Shown: positions 1 through 5,670 of the stretch, piece after piece
Layout: the number at the start of each line of letters is the position of its first letter
How positions within the stretch are numbered: the stretch's first letter is position 1
Notes under the pieces: model-generated
Told to the model about the DNA's origin: nothing
What the model saw: the letters and a program-made list of their open reading frames with translations, nothing else
Databases searched by the model: none
Origin: Helicobacteraceae bacterium
GTDB taxonomy: Bacteria; Campylobacterota; Campylobacteria; Campylobacterales; SZUA-545
DNA: 5,788 bases
Direction of reading: 5' to 3'
Assembly: GCA_031282285.1 (NCBI GenBank)
Contig: JAITEA010000028.1
Coordinates: forward strand, 1 to 5,788
Made by a program: the position numbers and the translations under genes

Positions 1-1
1 G

Positions 2-115
2 CTCTGGCAGTACGACGCGCCAAACGGGGCGGAGTTTGCCGCCGGCGAGCGCGTGATCGTCCGTCCCGCCGCCTCCGGCTTGCGCGTTACGATCGCCAAA
101 AAAGCGCGGGCGTAA
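2..115 (+). CDS. 3' end of a plus-strand gene, possible NfeD-like C-terminal domain (partial)
   Basis: An open plus-strand frame enters from the left edge and stops at TAA 113-115, giving the last 37 residues. It begins LWQYDAPNGAEFAAGERV, continues with VIVRPAASGLRVTIAK and ends in a basic tail (KKARA). The pattern of W, then acidic/glycine, then 'aaGerViV', then 'GLrVti' resembles the small OB-fold beta-barrel that closes NfeD-family membrane proteins, which partner SPFH/stomatin-type proteins. That match is from pattern memory over a short stretch and is only tentative. The frame uses the same GC-rich codons as the rest of the window and is followed directly by a hairpin at 119-140, consistent with a true gene end. 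It is convergent with the K+ channel gene. The N-terminal part lies outside the window, so the start, membrane segments and operon cannot be judged. Confidence 0.55.
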   Translation, partial: LWQYDAPNGAEFAAGERVIVRPAASGLRVTIAKKARA

Positions 116-118
116 TTA

Positions 119-140
119 GCCGCGTTTGGCAAAACGCGGC
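119..140 (+). terminator. Perfect 9-bp hairpin just after the partial gene's stop
   Basis: GCCGCGTTT (119-127) pairs exactly with AAACGCGGC (132-140) around a GGCA loop, three bases after the TAA at 113-115. The location and strength suggest a transcription terminator or 3'-end stabilising hairpin for the plus-strand gene. No T-run follows (the next bases are GCTCCGCTC), so it is not a classical intrinsic terminator. The right arm is part of a 10-base direct repeat AACGCGGCGC at 133-142 and 155-164. Confidence 0.45.
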
Positions 141-174
141 GCTCCGCTCTTGCGAACGCGGCGCGGTTAGGGTA

Positions 175-205
175 GGGGGGTTGGCAGATTGCCCCCCGTT
201 TGTTT
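175..205 (+). terminator. G6/C6 hairpin between convergent genes, probable terminator
   Basis: Six Gs (175-180) face six Cs (192-197) across an 11-base loop, followed on the plus strand by GTTTGTTT. The hairpin lies between the plus-strand gene ending at 115 and the minus-strand channel gene ending at 272. It could end transcription of the plus-strand gene and, as a hairpin without a T-run on the other strand, might weakly block read-through from the channel gene. The assignment rests only on base pairing and position. Confidence 0.4.
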
Positions 206-271
206 CGGTATGTTCGGGCGGGCAAGTCCGCGCCGATTAACTATCTTATTGCGCGGTTTAGATCGGCATAG

Positions 272-1393
272 TTATATGTATCGCAGCTCTTCTGGTTTAT
301 CTTTTTTGCGAATGAGTTTTTTGAAAGAGCCTATGCCCTCGCTTGTGCCGATCACAATCATTCTTGAATCGATCATCACCTGCGCGTCGCCGTCTGGCAT
401 CGGCAGAAATTTGCCGTCTTTTTCCTTTATGCCCACGATGCTGGTGCGGGTAATTTCTCGCAGATGCGTCTCTTTGAGCCGCTTGAAAATTATCCAGCTT
501 TGGCGCGGCACCTCGATCTCCTCCATATCCAGCGGCGTGTCGCGGCGGTATAGAAAACTTTCAAGCATATTTTCCATCTCGGGGCGAAGCGCGATCGTAC
601 TGAGCCTTTGCGCCATCAGGCGGGTAGGGCTTACCACATTATCGGCGCCTAATTTTTTGAGCTTTTCGGCGTCGCTTTGATTTTCGCAGCTTGCCAATAT
701 TCTAAACGGTTTGCGCCCCAGTTCGCGCTCGTATAATCTTAACGAGCTGATCATCGCGATATTGTCCGATATATTTTTGGACAGGCAGATCGCGCCTTTA
801 GCGCTTGAAAGGTGCGATTTTAAGATCGCGCTATCTAGGTGCGGCGCCTCGTTGATGTAGTACGGATATTTGTTTTCCTCCGCCTCTTTCGCGAAGTTTT
901 CGCCGCCGTCCACCACGACAAACGGCACATGCGCGGCGCGAAGCTGTTTGCCCAGTTCGGCGGCGTACTCGTTGTGAAAGAATATGACGAAATGATTTTT
1001 CAGCCTAGCGACTTTGTATAGCATCGATCGCTCCTTGACAAGATGAATTAGTTTGCCGCGCCCCAAAACCTCGTTTAGCATACCGAGCGAAAAGGTAAAG
1101 ATGGCAAATCCCAGCACGATCAGCGCGAAGGTAAAGACCCGCCCGGGGTACGATATTGGCGCCACCTCGCCGAAACCGACGGTGGTAAAGGTGATGCCCG
1201 TCTGGTAGAAGGCGTCGATCAGCGTCATATCGTCGATCGCCACATAGCCCAGCGTGCCGAACATCGTAACGACGACGAGCATAATCAGCGGAATGCGGAA
1301 CGGGCGCAGATGCGCGTATATTTCGCCGCTGGGATTGGCTTCGGGGCGCGACGCGCTCTGCCAGTGCATAAACCGCTTCAGCCGATTAAGCAT
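272..1393 (-). CDS. Two-transmembrane K+ channel with cytoplasmic RCK (TrkA-N/TrkA-C) domain
   Basis: Inner-membrane potassium channel of the MthK/Kch type, 373 residues. A short cytoplasmic N-terminus leads into TM1 (about 34-53), a pore helix, the selectivity filter TTVGFGE (about 70-76) and TM2 (about 87-108). A linker joins an RCK domain: the N-lobe (about 133-255) ends in the typical GADNVVSPTRLMAQRLS segment, and a TrkA-C-like lobe follows (about 275-362). Four subunits would form the pore and the RCK domains a gating ring. The first beta-strand of the RCK reads HFVIFFHNEYAAEL, so the usual GxGxxG nucleotide loop is missing, although the acidic residue ending beta-2 (VVVDGG) is present. 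ATG 1393 is the first possible start after an in-frame stop (the rpmB TAA), yet no Shine-Dalgarno precedes it. An internal ATG at residue 124 has a strong one. rpmB lies 75 bases upstream, the same order as HP0491-HP0490 in H. pylori (KchA). Confidence 0.93.
   Translation of the reverse strand: MLNRLKRFMHWQSASRPEANPSGEIYAHLRPFRIPLIMLVVVTMFGTLGYVAIDDMTLIDAFYQTGITFTTVGFGEVAPISYPGRVFTFALIVLGFAIFTFSLGMLNEVLGRGKLIHLVKERSMLYKVARLKNHFVIFFHNEYAAELGKQLRAAHVPFVVVDGGENFAKEAEENKYPYYINEAPHLDSAILKSHLSSAKGAICLSKNISDNIAMISSLRLYERELGRKPFRILASCENQSDAEKLKKLGADNVVSPTRLMAQRLSTIALRPEMENMLESFLYRRDTPLDMEEIEVPRQSWIIFKRLKETHLREITRTSIVGIKEKDGKFLPMPDGDAQVMIDSRMIVIGTSEGIGSFKKLIRKKDKPEELRYI
1022..1036 (-). promoter_or_regulatory. 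Internal Shine-Dalgarno and ATG for a free RCK domain
   Basis: Within the channel gene, the minus strand reads AAGGAG (1036-1031), a six-base spacer CGATCG, then ATG (1024-1022), in frame at residue 124. This lies between TM2 and the first strand of the RCK domain. Translation from here would give a soluble 250-residue RCK protein. MthK is known to make such a product from Met107 and use it to build its octameric gating ring. The SD here is much better than anything in front of the full-length start. The sequence is seen directly; use of the site is inferred. Confidence 0.6.
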
Positions 1394-1438
1394 TCGGTTC
1401 GCCAGTCTGGAACTGTGCCGCGCCGCATTGACAAACGA

Positions 1439-1464
1439 CTCTCCCGATCGCGCCTTTGGGAGAG
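1439..1464 (-). terminator. Hairpin after rpmB, probable intrinsic terminator
   Basis: Read on the minus strand, four bases after the rpmB TAA, CTCTCCC (1464-1458) pairs perfectly with GGGAGAG (1445-1439) over a 12-base loop and is followed by TCGTTTGTC. The T-run is weak, so termination is likely partial. This would let some rpmB transcripts continue into the channel gene, for which I see no convincing promoter of its own. Confidence 0.55.
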
Positions 1465-1468
1465 AGGC

Positions 1469-1660
1469 TTATTTGGAGGTTTTGCGAAGCGTGCGAAGCG
1501 TGGATGCGGCGACTTTCACTTTGCGGGTCGAACCGTCTCCCAGCGTGATGCGAACGACGCGCAGGTTCACATTAAACACGCGCTTTGTTTTGTTGTTGGC
1601 GTGGCTGACCTTGTAGCCTACCTGACGGCTTTTGCCCGTAACGGCGCACTTTCTCGACAT
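1469..1660 (-). CDS. rpmB: 50S ribosomal protein L28
   Basis: Structural protein of the large ribosomal subunit, 63 residues, normal for the compact bacterial L28. The family signature is clear: [10 protein letters not shown] at the N-terminus, then [20 protein letters not shown], then a basic C-terminal part ([16 protein letters not shown]). Only the first cysteine (C5) is present, so this is a zinc-free form rather than the four-cysteine type. The start at 1660 is preceded by AAAAGGA at good spacing. A promoter-like -10 (TAAAAT) lies 34 bases before the start, and a terminator-like hairpin follows the stop. creD is upstream on the same strand (76-base gap) and the K+ channel downstream. The usual partner rpmG (L33) is not next to it here. 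Confidence 0.97.
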   Translation of the reverse strand: MSRKCAVTGKSRQVGYKVSHANNKTKRVFNVNLRVVRITLGDGSTRKVKVAASTLRTLRKTSK

Positions 1661-1688
1661 AATCTTGTCCTTTTCTGCGGAAAAATAA

Positions 1689-1705
1689 GCGGCGATTTTA
1701 GCGAA
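1689..1705 (-). promoter_or_regulatory. Promoter -10 region of rpmB
   Basis: The minus strand reads TTCGCTAAAATCGCCGC, containing TAAAAT (1700-1695; five of six to TATAAT), in the gap between creD and rpmB. No recognisable -35 sits at the right distance, which is normal for sigma-70 promoters in Campylobacterota. Nearly the same 17 bases (14 identical) occur in front of creD. Transcription would begin near 1688, leaving a leader of about 27 bases containing the AAAAGGA ribosome site. Confidence 0.5.
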
Positions 1706-1736
1706 TATGGACTTTATCCGCTTTACCGCGCCGGTT

Positions 1737-3050
1737 TCAAGCGGCGGTTTGCTCCTCGTACCAGCCGATATTTCTGGTTACGAACATCACGATCGCGAGC
1801 GCGGCGAACAAGCCGATCGAGCCGTACAGCAACGCCATATCCTGAAGCTGGAGCAGTACATATAAATATCCGTATAAAAACGCGAACGAAAGCGTTACAA
1901 AACCTAGCTGTTTGGCGCGTATATTTTTGAATACGCCAAACTTAATATAGGCGATTATCAGCGTTATAGTCGCCGCCGCCGCGATCAGATACGAAACGGC
2001 GAAATCTATAAACTCCGAAAACGAGACGAGCAGGGAGTAAAATATAACCATAGCAAAGCCGATCAGCAGATATTGGATCGGGTGAATAGATTTTTTGCCA
2101 GCCACCTCAAAGGCGAAAAAGAGCGCAAAGGTCATCAATATAAACAGCGAACCGTATTTCGCGCCTCTCAGCGCGTTGCGATAGTTGTCGATCGGGGTTA
2201 TAAACGAGGTTGTAAATTTTAGTTGGCGCGGATCGGGGATCAGCACGATATTCGCTATGTTCCAAGTCGCGTCGAAACCTTGATCGTTTATCGTTTTTTC
2301 GTCGGGCAGATAGGCGCCTGAAAAACTAGGGTCTTTCCAGTCGGAAACAATCTGTATTGTATTCTTGTCCGCCACGGGAATATAATGAAGCGCGTCGCTG
2401 CCTTTTATCACGGCGGTTATCTTAAAATCGTTGGGCAAATTGTCGTCGATCGGCATAGCGACAAGCAGCGATTTGGCGCACTCCTGATAAACGCATTCAA
2501 ACGATTTATCAGCCTCGGTATTGTTGATAAACTTTGGCGTTCTTTTTTCGCCGTTAAAGAGCGTCTCAAAAGCCGAGAAACTCCTTACGCCGCTAGGTCC
2601 GCTTAAGGCTATCTCGGCAAACGCTTCGGCTGGTTTCGCGTTTTTTACAAGCGGTACGGCGCCAAAAGAGCCTTCAATTGTTATATCCGCCGTAAATACC
2701 GGAACCTTGAAAATACCTATATTCCTAATCTGCGTAGTTACCCGAATATGCGCGTTCGCCTCTTTGGGGTAGTATATAGAGTAATATACGCGATCTTTTG
2801 TAACCGTCCGCCCGTTTTCGTAAGTTTGCGTCTCTTTCGCCGCGAACGGCACATAGAGCGCGGGCGGCGTAACCGTAATCTGCCCGCCCCACGAATTGGT
2901 GATTTTTGATTGCGCCGTCGCTTTATAGTCGCTTCTGTCGTCGATCGTATCCTCTACAATCGACAACGGAAGCGTCATAAATATAATCATCGCCGTTACT
3001 CCGAGCGCCTTTAGCGTAAAAAGAGCCGATTTGCCAAACTTAACCGCCAT
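1737..3050 (-). CDS. creD: CreD family inner-membrane protein
   Basis: Polytopic envelope protein of the CreD family, 437 residues (E. coli CreD is about 450). One N-terminal TM helix (about 11-32) is followed by a large periplasmic domain (about 35-295) and five C-terminal helices (about 299-317, 325-345, 349-369, 381-402, 408-425). Family blocks are well conserved: [19 protein letters not shown] with [11 protein letters not shown] (about 236-268), [19 protein letters not shown] (about 290-308), [20 protein letters not shown] (322-341) and [20 protein letters not shown] (407-426) ending NIGWY. In E. coli, creD belongs to the CreBC regulon, and its biochemical role is unsettled; no creB or creC is visible here. 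I chose ATG 3050 because AAAGGGGA precedes it at five bases. A TTG at 3083 would add 11 residues but lacks an SD and overlaps the apparent -10. The gene lies between a terminator and rpmB and could be its own unit. Confidence 0.93.
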   Translation of the reverse strand: MAVKFGKSALFTLKALGVTAMIIFMTLPLSIVEDTIDDRSDYKATAQSKITNSWGGQITVTPPALYVPFAAKETQTYENGRTVTKDRVYYSIYYPKEANAHIRVTTQIRNIGIFKVPVFTADITIEGSFGAVPLVKNAKPAEAFAEIALSGPSGVRSFSAFETLFNGEKRTPKFINNTEADKSFECVYQECAKSLLVAMPIDDNLPNDFKITAVIKGSDALHYIPVADKNTIQIVSDWKDPSFSGAYLPDEKTINDQGFDATWNIANIVLIPDPRQLKFTTSFITPIDNYRNALRGAKYGSLFILMTFALFFAFEVAGKKSIHPIQYLLIGFAMVIFYSLLVSFSEFIDFAVSYLIAAAATITLIIAYIKFGVFKNIRAKQLGFVTLSFAFLYGYLYVLLQLQDMALLYGSIGLFAALAIVMFVTRNIGWYEEQTAA

Positions 3051-3066
3051 ACAATCCCCTTTAATT

Positions 3067-3083
3067 GCCGCGATCTTAGCCAA
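3067..3083 (-). promoter_or_regulatory. Promoter -10 region of creD
   Basis: The minus strand reads TTGGCTAAGATCGCGGC with a -10-like TAAGAT (3078-3073), 22 bases before the ATG at 3050. It matches the element before rpmB at 14 of 17 positions. No -35 is evident, though an A-rich stretch (ACAAAAATT) lies just upstream. Together with the strong ribosome site AAAGGGGA it supports translation from 3050 and a very short leader. Confidence 0.42.
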
Positions 3084-3153
3084 TTTTTGTTTGCCTTTTG
3101 CGCCCTCGCGCCAAAACTACGCGGATAAGTTTGAATGCGTTAAAAAGCGGAGA

Positions 3154-3191
3154 CGAATAGAAAGCGCCCCCGCCAAAAGCGGCGAGGGAGC
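3154..3191 (-). terminator. Intrinsic terminator of the acyl-CoA synthetase gene
   Basis: Nine bases after the stop codon, the minus strand forms GCTCCCTCGCC (3191-3181, two mismatches) paired with GGCGGGGGCGC (3174-3164) around a GCTTTT loop. It is followed by TTTCTATTCG. This fits a rho-independent terminator and separates the synthetase from creD. Confidence 0.65.
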
Positions 3192-3200
3192 AAAAAGGCG

Positions 3201-5129
3201 TTAGAGCAGATCGGTGGCGGCTTTAAGCGTGTCGAAACTTAAAATGCCGTTGGCTCTGAGCAGATCGATCCCCTTTTGCAGATCGTGCCCGCCGACCATA
3301 ATAGGAATAACGGGTTTATTCCATTTTTTCAGCAGCAGTTCCGCGATCTTATCGCCGTCGGTCATAAACTGCGGCGTAACGACCACATAGATCAGATCGA
3401 CGCCTTCAAAATCCTGTACGATCTCCAGCGTCTTTTCGTAGCGATCGCTCATCGCGTCGCCGATAATATCCACCGGATTGGCTCTAGGCCAGTTAAACGG
3501 CAGGATCGCGTCGAGCGCTTTGATATTGTCCTCGGTCAGCTTGTAAATATGCTTGCCGCGCTTGACGATGTAGTCCGTCAAGATCGAGGCGGGACCGCCG
3601 GCGTTGGTAACGATCAGCGCGTTTTTCACGGCGCTTAGCGGCGGGCGGAAGATTAGCGCTTCGATATTGTTCAGCAGCGTACAACCCGCCGATTCCAGCA
3701 GCTTTTTGAACATCTTGTAGTTGCCGCTGAGGTTGCCCGTGTGGCTGAACGCCGCGGCTTTGGACTCTTCGCTCTTGCCCGTTTTGAATATGTAGATGGG
3801 CTTTTTGCTCTTGCGCGCCGCGGCGAGGAACGCTCTGCCGTCGTTCATACCCTCGACATAGAGGCTGATCGATTTGCAGGAAGGCTCGTTGTTGAGCATC
3901 TCCACCAGATCGCCAAAATCCAGATCCGCCATATTGCCCACGGAGACGATATGGCTAAAGCCGATCTTGTTCTGGAACGCCTTGTCCATCAGCGCGGCTA
4001 ACACCGCTCCAGACTGGCTGACCACCGCTATATCGCCGCACAACACATTGTTGGAGCCGAATGTGAGGTTCAGATCGCCGTCGCCCTTGTAGTAGCCAAG
4101 ACAGTTTGGTCCTATCATATTAAGATTGTATTTATTCACCAGATCGATCAGTTTTTGCTCGCCATCAAGATCGCCGACCTCTTTGAAGCCCGCGCTGATG
4201 ACCAGCACATTTTTCACATTTTTGCGCGCCAGCTCCTCGATGGTTTGCAGGATAAACTTGGCGGGTATGCTGATAACGGCGGTATCAACATCGCTCGGCA
4301 GATCTGGAACGCTTTTGTAGAGCGTTTTGCCAAACAGCTCGCCGCCTTTGGCGTTGACGAAATACGCCTCGCCCTTGAAGCTGAGCGCGTTTTTGGCGAT
4401 CGCGTAGCCAACTTTGCTCGGATCGGAGCTTGCGCCGATCACGGCGACTTTTTTATTGTCAAAGAAATCGTGCCGTTTGCGCCGCGTCGTTCTTGCGCCC
4501 TTGTCCTCAAACAATACGCGCGCGTCCACCGCGACCAAGCCGTCGTCGGTAAGCAAAACGGGGTTCAGGTCCATTTCGCTCACGGTTGGATTTGTCTTGA
4601 TAAAGTTCTGAATTTTTTCCGCAAAGTCGATCGCGATATCGATCGAGAAGCCCAAGCCGCGGAAATTGTCCAGCAGTTTGGAGATTTTCGCGCTTCTTAT
4701 GGCGCGTTCGATCTCGGCGCGATCGGCTTCCAAAGAGATATAGCTCACATCTTTGTATAGCTCAAGTAAAACGCCGCCCTTGCCAAACAGAATCGTTTTG
4801 CCAAATACCGCGTCGTTCACCATACCGAAATACAGCTCCTCGCCGCGCAGCATTTTGGTGGCGATAAAACGATCGGAGTCGTCGAGCTTCACGCCGCGGC
4901 TCTCCACATTCTTGATAATCTCCTCTTTTGCCGCCGCAAGCTGTTCGTTGCTGGTTATATTCAGCTTAACCGCGCCAAACTCGCTTTTATGAACCACTTT
5001 GGGCGATTCGATTTTCAACGCTACGGGGAAAAAATCGACGGAGGGCTTCTCTTTGAACCCAAACGATTTGTAAGGAGCGACCGGCACTTGGCGCTCGCTC
5101 AAAAGATCATACAATGCTGACTCTGTCAT
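3201..5129 (-). CDS. Fused ADP-forming acyl-CoA synthetase (acetate-CoA ligase, ADP-forming type), beta-alpha order
   Basis: Cytoplasmic enzyme of the NDP-forming acyl-CoA synthetase superfamily: acyl-CoA + ADP + phosphate <-> acid + CoA + ATP. It runs 642 residues. The N-terminal part (about 1-210) is the ATP-grasp beta unit: FPVALKIESPKVVHKSEFGAV with H47, FGKGGVLLELYKDVSY (115-130) and EMDLNPV...VAVDARVLF (185-207). The CoA-binding Rossmann domain follows (about 225-350; VAVIGASSDPSKVGYAI, MIGPNCLGYY). The succinyl-CoA-ligase-like part (about 365-640) carries VVSQSGA (369-375), SVGNMADLDFGDLVEML, the phosphohistidine loop FSHTGNLSG (H463), GGPASILTDY and NPVDIIGDA. Both histidines used for phosphate transfer in known ADP-forming synthetases are present, so it should be active. 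Substrate cannot be read from sequence; acetate is the default guess. Start ATG 5129 has AAGGAG six bases upstream and a TATAAT promoter; a terminator follows. Most fused bacterial members run alpha-beta; this one is beta-alpha. Confidence 0.92.
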   Translation of the reverse strand: MTESALYDLLSERQVPVAPYKSFGFKEKPSVDFFPVALKIESPKVVHKSEFGAVKLNITSNEQLAAAKEEIIKNVESRGVKLDDSDRFIATKMLRGEELYFGMVNDAVFGKTILFGKGGVLLELYKDVSYISLEADRAEIERAIRSAKISKLLDNFRGLGFSIDIAIDFAEKIQNFIKTNPTVSEMDLNPVLLTDDGLVAVDARVLFEDKGARTTRRKRHDFFDNKKVAVIGASSDPSKVGYAIAKNALSFKGEAYFVNAKGGELFGKTLYKSVPDLPSDVDTAVISIPAKFILQTIEELARKNVKNVLVISAGFKEVGDLDGEQKLIDLVNKYNLNMIGPNCLGYYKGDGDLNLTFGSNNVLCGDIAVVSQSGAVLAALMDKAFQNKIGFSHIVSVGNMADLDFGDLVEMLNNEPSCKSISLYVEGMNDGRAFLAAARKSKKPIYIFKTGKSEESKAAAFSHTGNLSGNYKMFKKLLESAGCTLLNNIEALIFRPPLSAVKNALIVTNAGGPASILTDYIVKRGKHIYKLTEDNIKALDAILPFNWPRANPVDIIGDAMSDRYEKTLEIVQDFEGVDLIYVVVTPQFMTDGDKIAELLLKKWNKPVIPIMVGGHDLQKGIDLLRANGILSFDTLKAATDLL

Positions 5130-5160
5130 CTGTCTCTCCTTAAGCTTTTAGTGCGGATTG

Positions 5161-5166
5161 ATTATA
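5161..5166 (-). promoter_or_regulatory. Consensus -10 (TATAAT) of the acyl-CoA synthetase gene
   Basis: A perfect TATAAT on the minus strand lies 31 bases before the ATG at 5129. Transcription would start near 5153, giving a leader of about 24 bases with AAGGAG. No -35 consensus is visible at 16-18 bases, but an A-run (CCAAAAAAGG) is, as commonly seen in Campylobacterota promoters. Confidence 0.6.
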
Positions 5167-5167
5167 A

Positions 5168-5503
5168 CTTGAGCAACCTTTTTTGGCTTCGTTGTGACTG
5201 TCGGTTGCGTTTTGACCACGCGTTTTCAGCCGCGCCAAAGGCTTGAAACGGCTTTGATTGCGTTCGATCAGCTATTTTGTTCTTGCGAAATTGACCAAGA
5301 TAACCGTCTGCAACGCCGCGATCGGCATTTTTGCCTTTGCGAAACGATCAAGATCGCTATTTAGTTATATATGATCAATTTTTGCTTTTGTAAGCGCCTC
5401 AAGTTGAAGCTAACAATTACCGCGCCAATCTCTACGATCGTTGATCGCTACGCACGATTACGAGTTTAGCAATTAAATTAGAAGGAAGTTTGAACATAGC
5501 AAA
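5168..5503. other. Stretch without a recognisable gene
   Basis: About 335 bases without a convincing coding region, tRNA, rRNA or array on either strand. It contains only very short minus-strand frames. One ends at 5272 with an 18-codon ATG frame (MPIAALQTVILVNFARTK; the frame stays open upstream to about 5364). Another of 21 codons at 5497-5432 begins MFKLPSNLIAK. They look protein-like but have no ribosome sites or family match that I can see, so they may be debris of decayed genes. An open plus-strand frame across 5172-5364 lacks an ATG and is cysteine-rich in an unlikely way. Confidence 0.5.
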
Positions 5504-5629
5504 TTATCCGCAACCAAAGAATTTGCGGATCGAAGCGAAAAATCCGCAGGATTCAGTTTTAATTTCATCGCGTTCTTGCTTGGAGATCGATAGCGTCTTT
5601 AGCCGTCCAGCATCCCGTGTGGGGATCAT
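5504..5629 (-). CDS. Short hypothetical frame, possible frameshifted continuation of the RHS remnant
   Basis: A 41-codon frame from ATG 5629 to TAA 5504. The N-terminal half overlaps the RHS-motif frame one base out of register and is therefore probably not read as such. The second half (residues 16-41: SKQERDEIKTES, then CGFFASIRKFFGCG) looks like a genuine C-terminal end. A single-base indel near 5590 would join it to the RHS signature. It has no clear ribosome site. A hairpin (ATCCGCAA 5506-5513 with TTGCGGAT 5523-5530) sits over its stop and could act as a 3' end. No family is recognised; existence as a separate gene is doubtful. Confidence 0.25.
   Translation of the reverse strand: MIPTRDAGRLKTLSISKQERDEIKTESCGFFASIRKFFGCG
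5506..5530 (-). terminator. 8-bp hairpin at the end of the RHS remnant region
   Basis: ATCCGCAA (5506-5513) and TTGCGGAT (5523-5530) are exact inverted repeats with a 9-base loop. On the minus strand they are followed by AATTTGC. A further small palindrome, AATCC-GCA-GGATT, lies just beyond, starting near 5551. It is a possible weak terminator for minus-strand transcription through the remnant. Confidence 0.3.
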
Positions 5630-5666
5630 AATATATGTAACCAAATCTATTTAGATTTATATACAT
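5565..5666 (-). pseudogene. RHS/YD-repeat core fragment
   Basis: A 33-codon frame whose residues 7-23, RFGYIYYDPHTGCWTAKD, match the hallmark end of the RHS/YD-repeat core (typically RFG-x-R-x-YD-x-x-TGRWT-x-KDPI). RHS proteins are large toxin-delivery shells whose variable C-terminal toxin tips follow this core. Here nothing of the repeat body precedes it: the frame is closed by a TAA at 5675-5673. Only LQARTR and a TGA follow, so the usual 'NLYGYV...NPVN...DP.G' stretch and toxin tip are missing. Two normally conserved residues are altered (R to C before W; P to A in KDPI). The ATG at 5666 is one base after the stop of the preceding frame and lacks a ribosome site. I read it as a decayed or displaced RHS C-terminal cassette. 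Recognition of the motif is strong; the history is inferred. Confidence 0.6.
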
Positions 5667-5670
5667 ATTA
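5629..5670. repeat. AT-rich dyad between the partial gene and the RHS fragment
   Basis: AAATCTA (5643-5649) and TAGATTT (5652-5658) are exact inverted arms separated by TT. They are flanked by an imperfect outer pair, TAATATATGT (5629-5638) and ACATATTA (5663-5670). The dyad covers the stop of the gene from the right edge and the first codons of the RHS fragment. It may be a terminator-like hairpin or simply AT-rich coincidence. Confidence 0.4.

Noticed and set aside
133..164. Direct repeat AACGCGGCGC (two copies) as a possible protein-binding or attachment site
   Set aside because: Only two short GC-rich copies in a hairpin-rich gene-end region; nothing else suggests an operator or integration site.
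189..680. Long plus-strand frame opposite the K+ channel gene
   Set aside because: It is antisense to a gene with clear channel and RCK motifs, its product is serine/arginine-rich with no family features, and it has no ribosome site.
1254..1930. Two overlapping plus-strand frames across the channel, rpmB and creD ends
   Set aside because: They run antisense through three well-supported genes and their intergenic regions, and the arginine-rich translations are typical of shadow frames in GC-rich DNA.
3051..3083. N-terminal extension of creD from TTG 3083
   Set aside because: The extension overlaps the apparent -10 element, has no ribosome site, and the ATG at 3050 has AAAGGGGA at ideal spacing.
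4155..4760. A 201-codon plus-strand frame inside the acyl-CoA synthetase gene
   Set aside because: It lies wholly opposite the CoA-binding and ATP-grasp regions, whose motifs are conserved on the minus strand; the plus-strand product has no recognisable motif.
5491..5653. Plus-strand frame of 54 codons from TTG 5491 with AAGGA upstream
   Set aside because: It is antisense to the RHS signature, which is a far more specific match. The start is TTG and the product shows no family features, although the ribosome-site-like AGAAGGA made me look twice.
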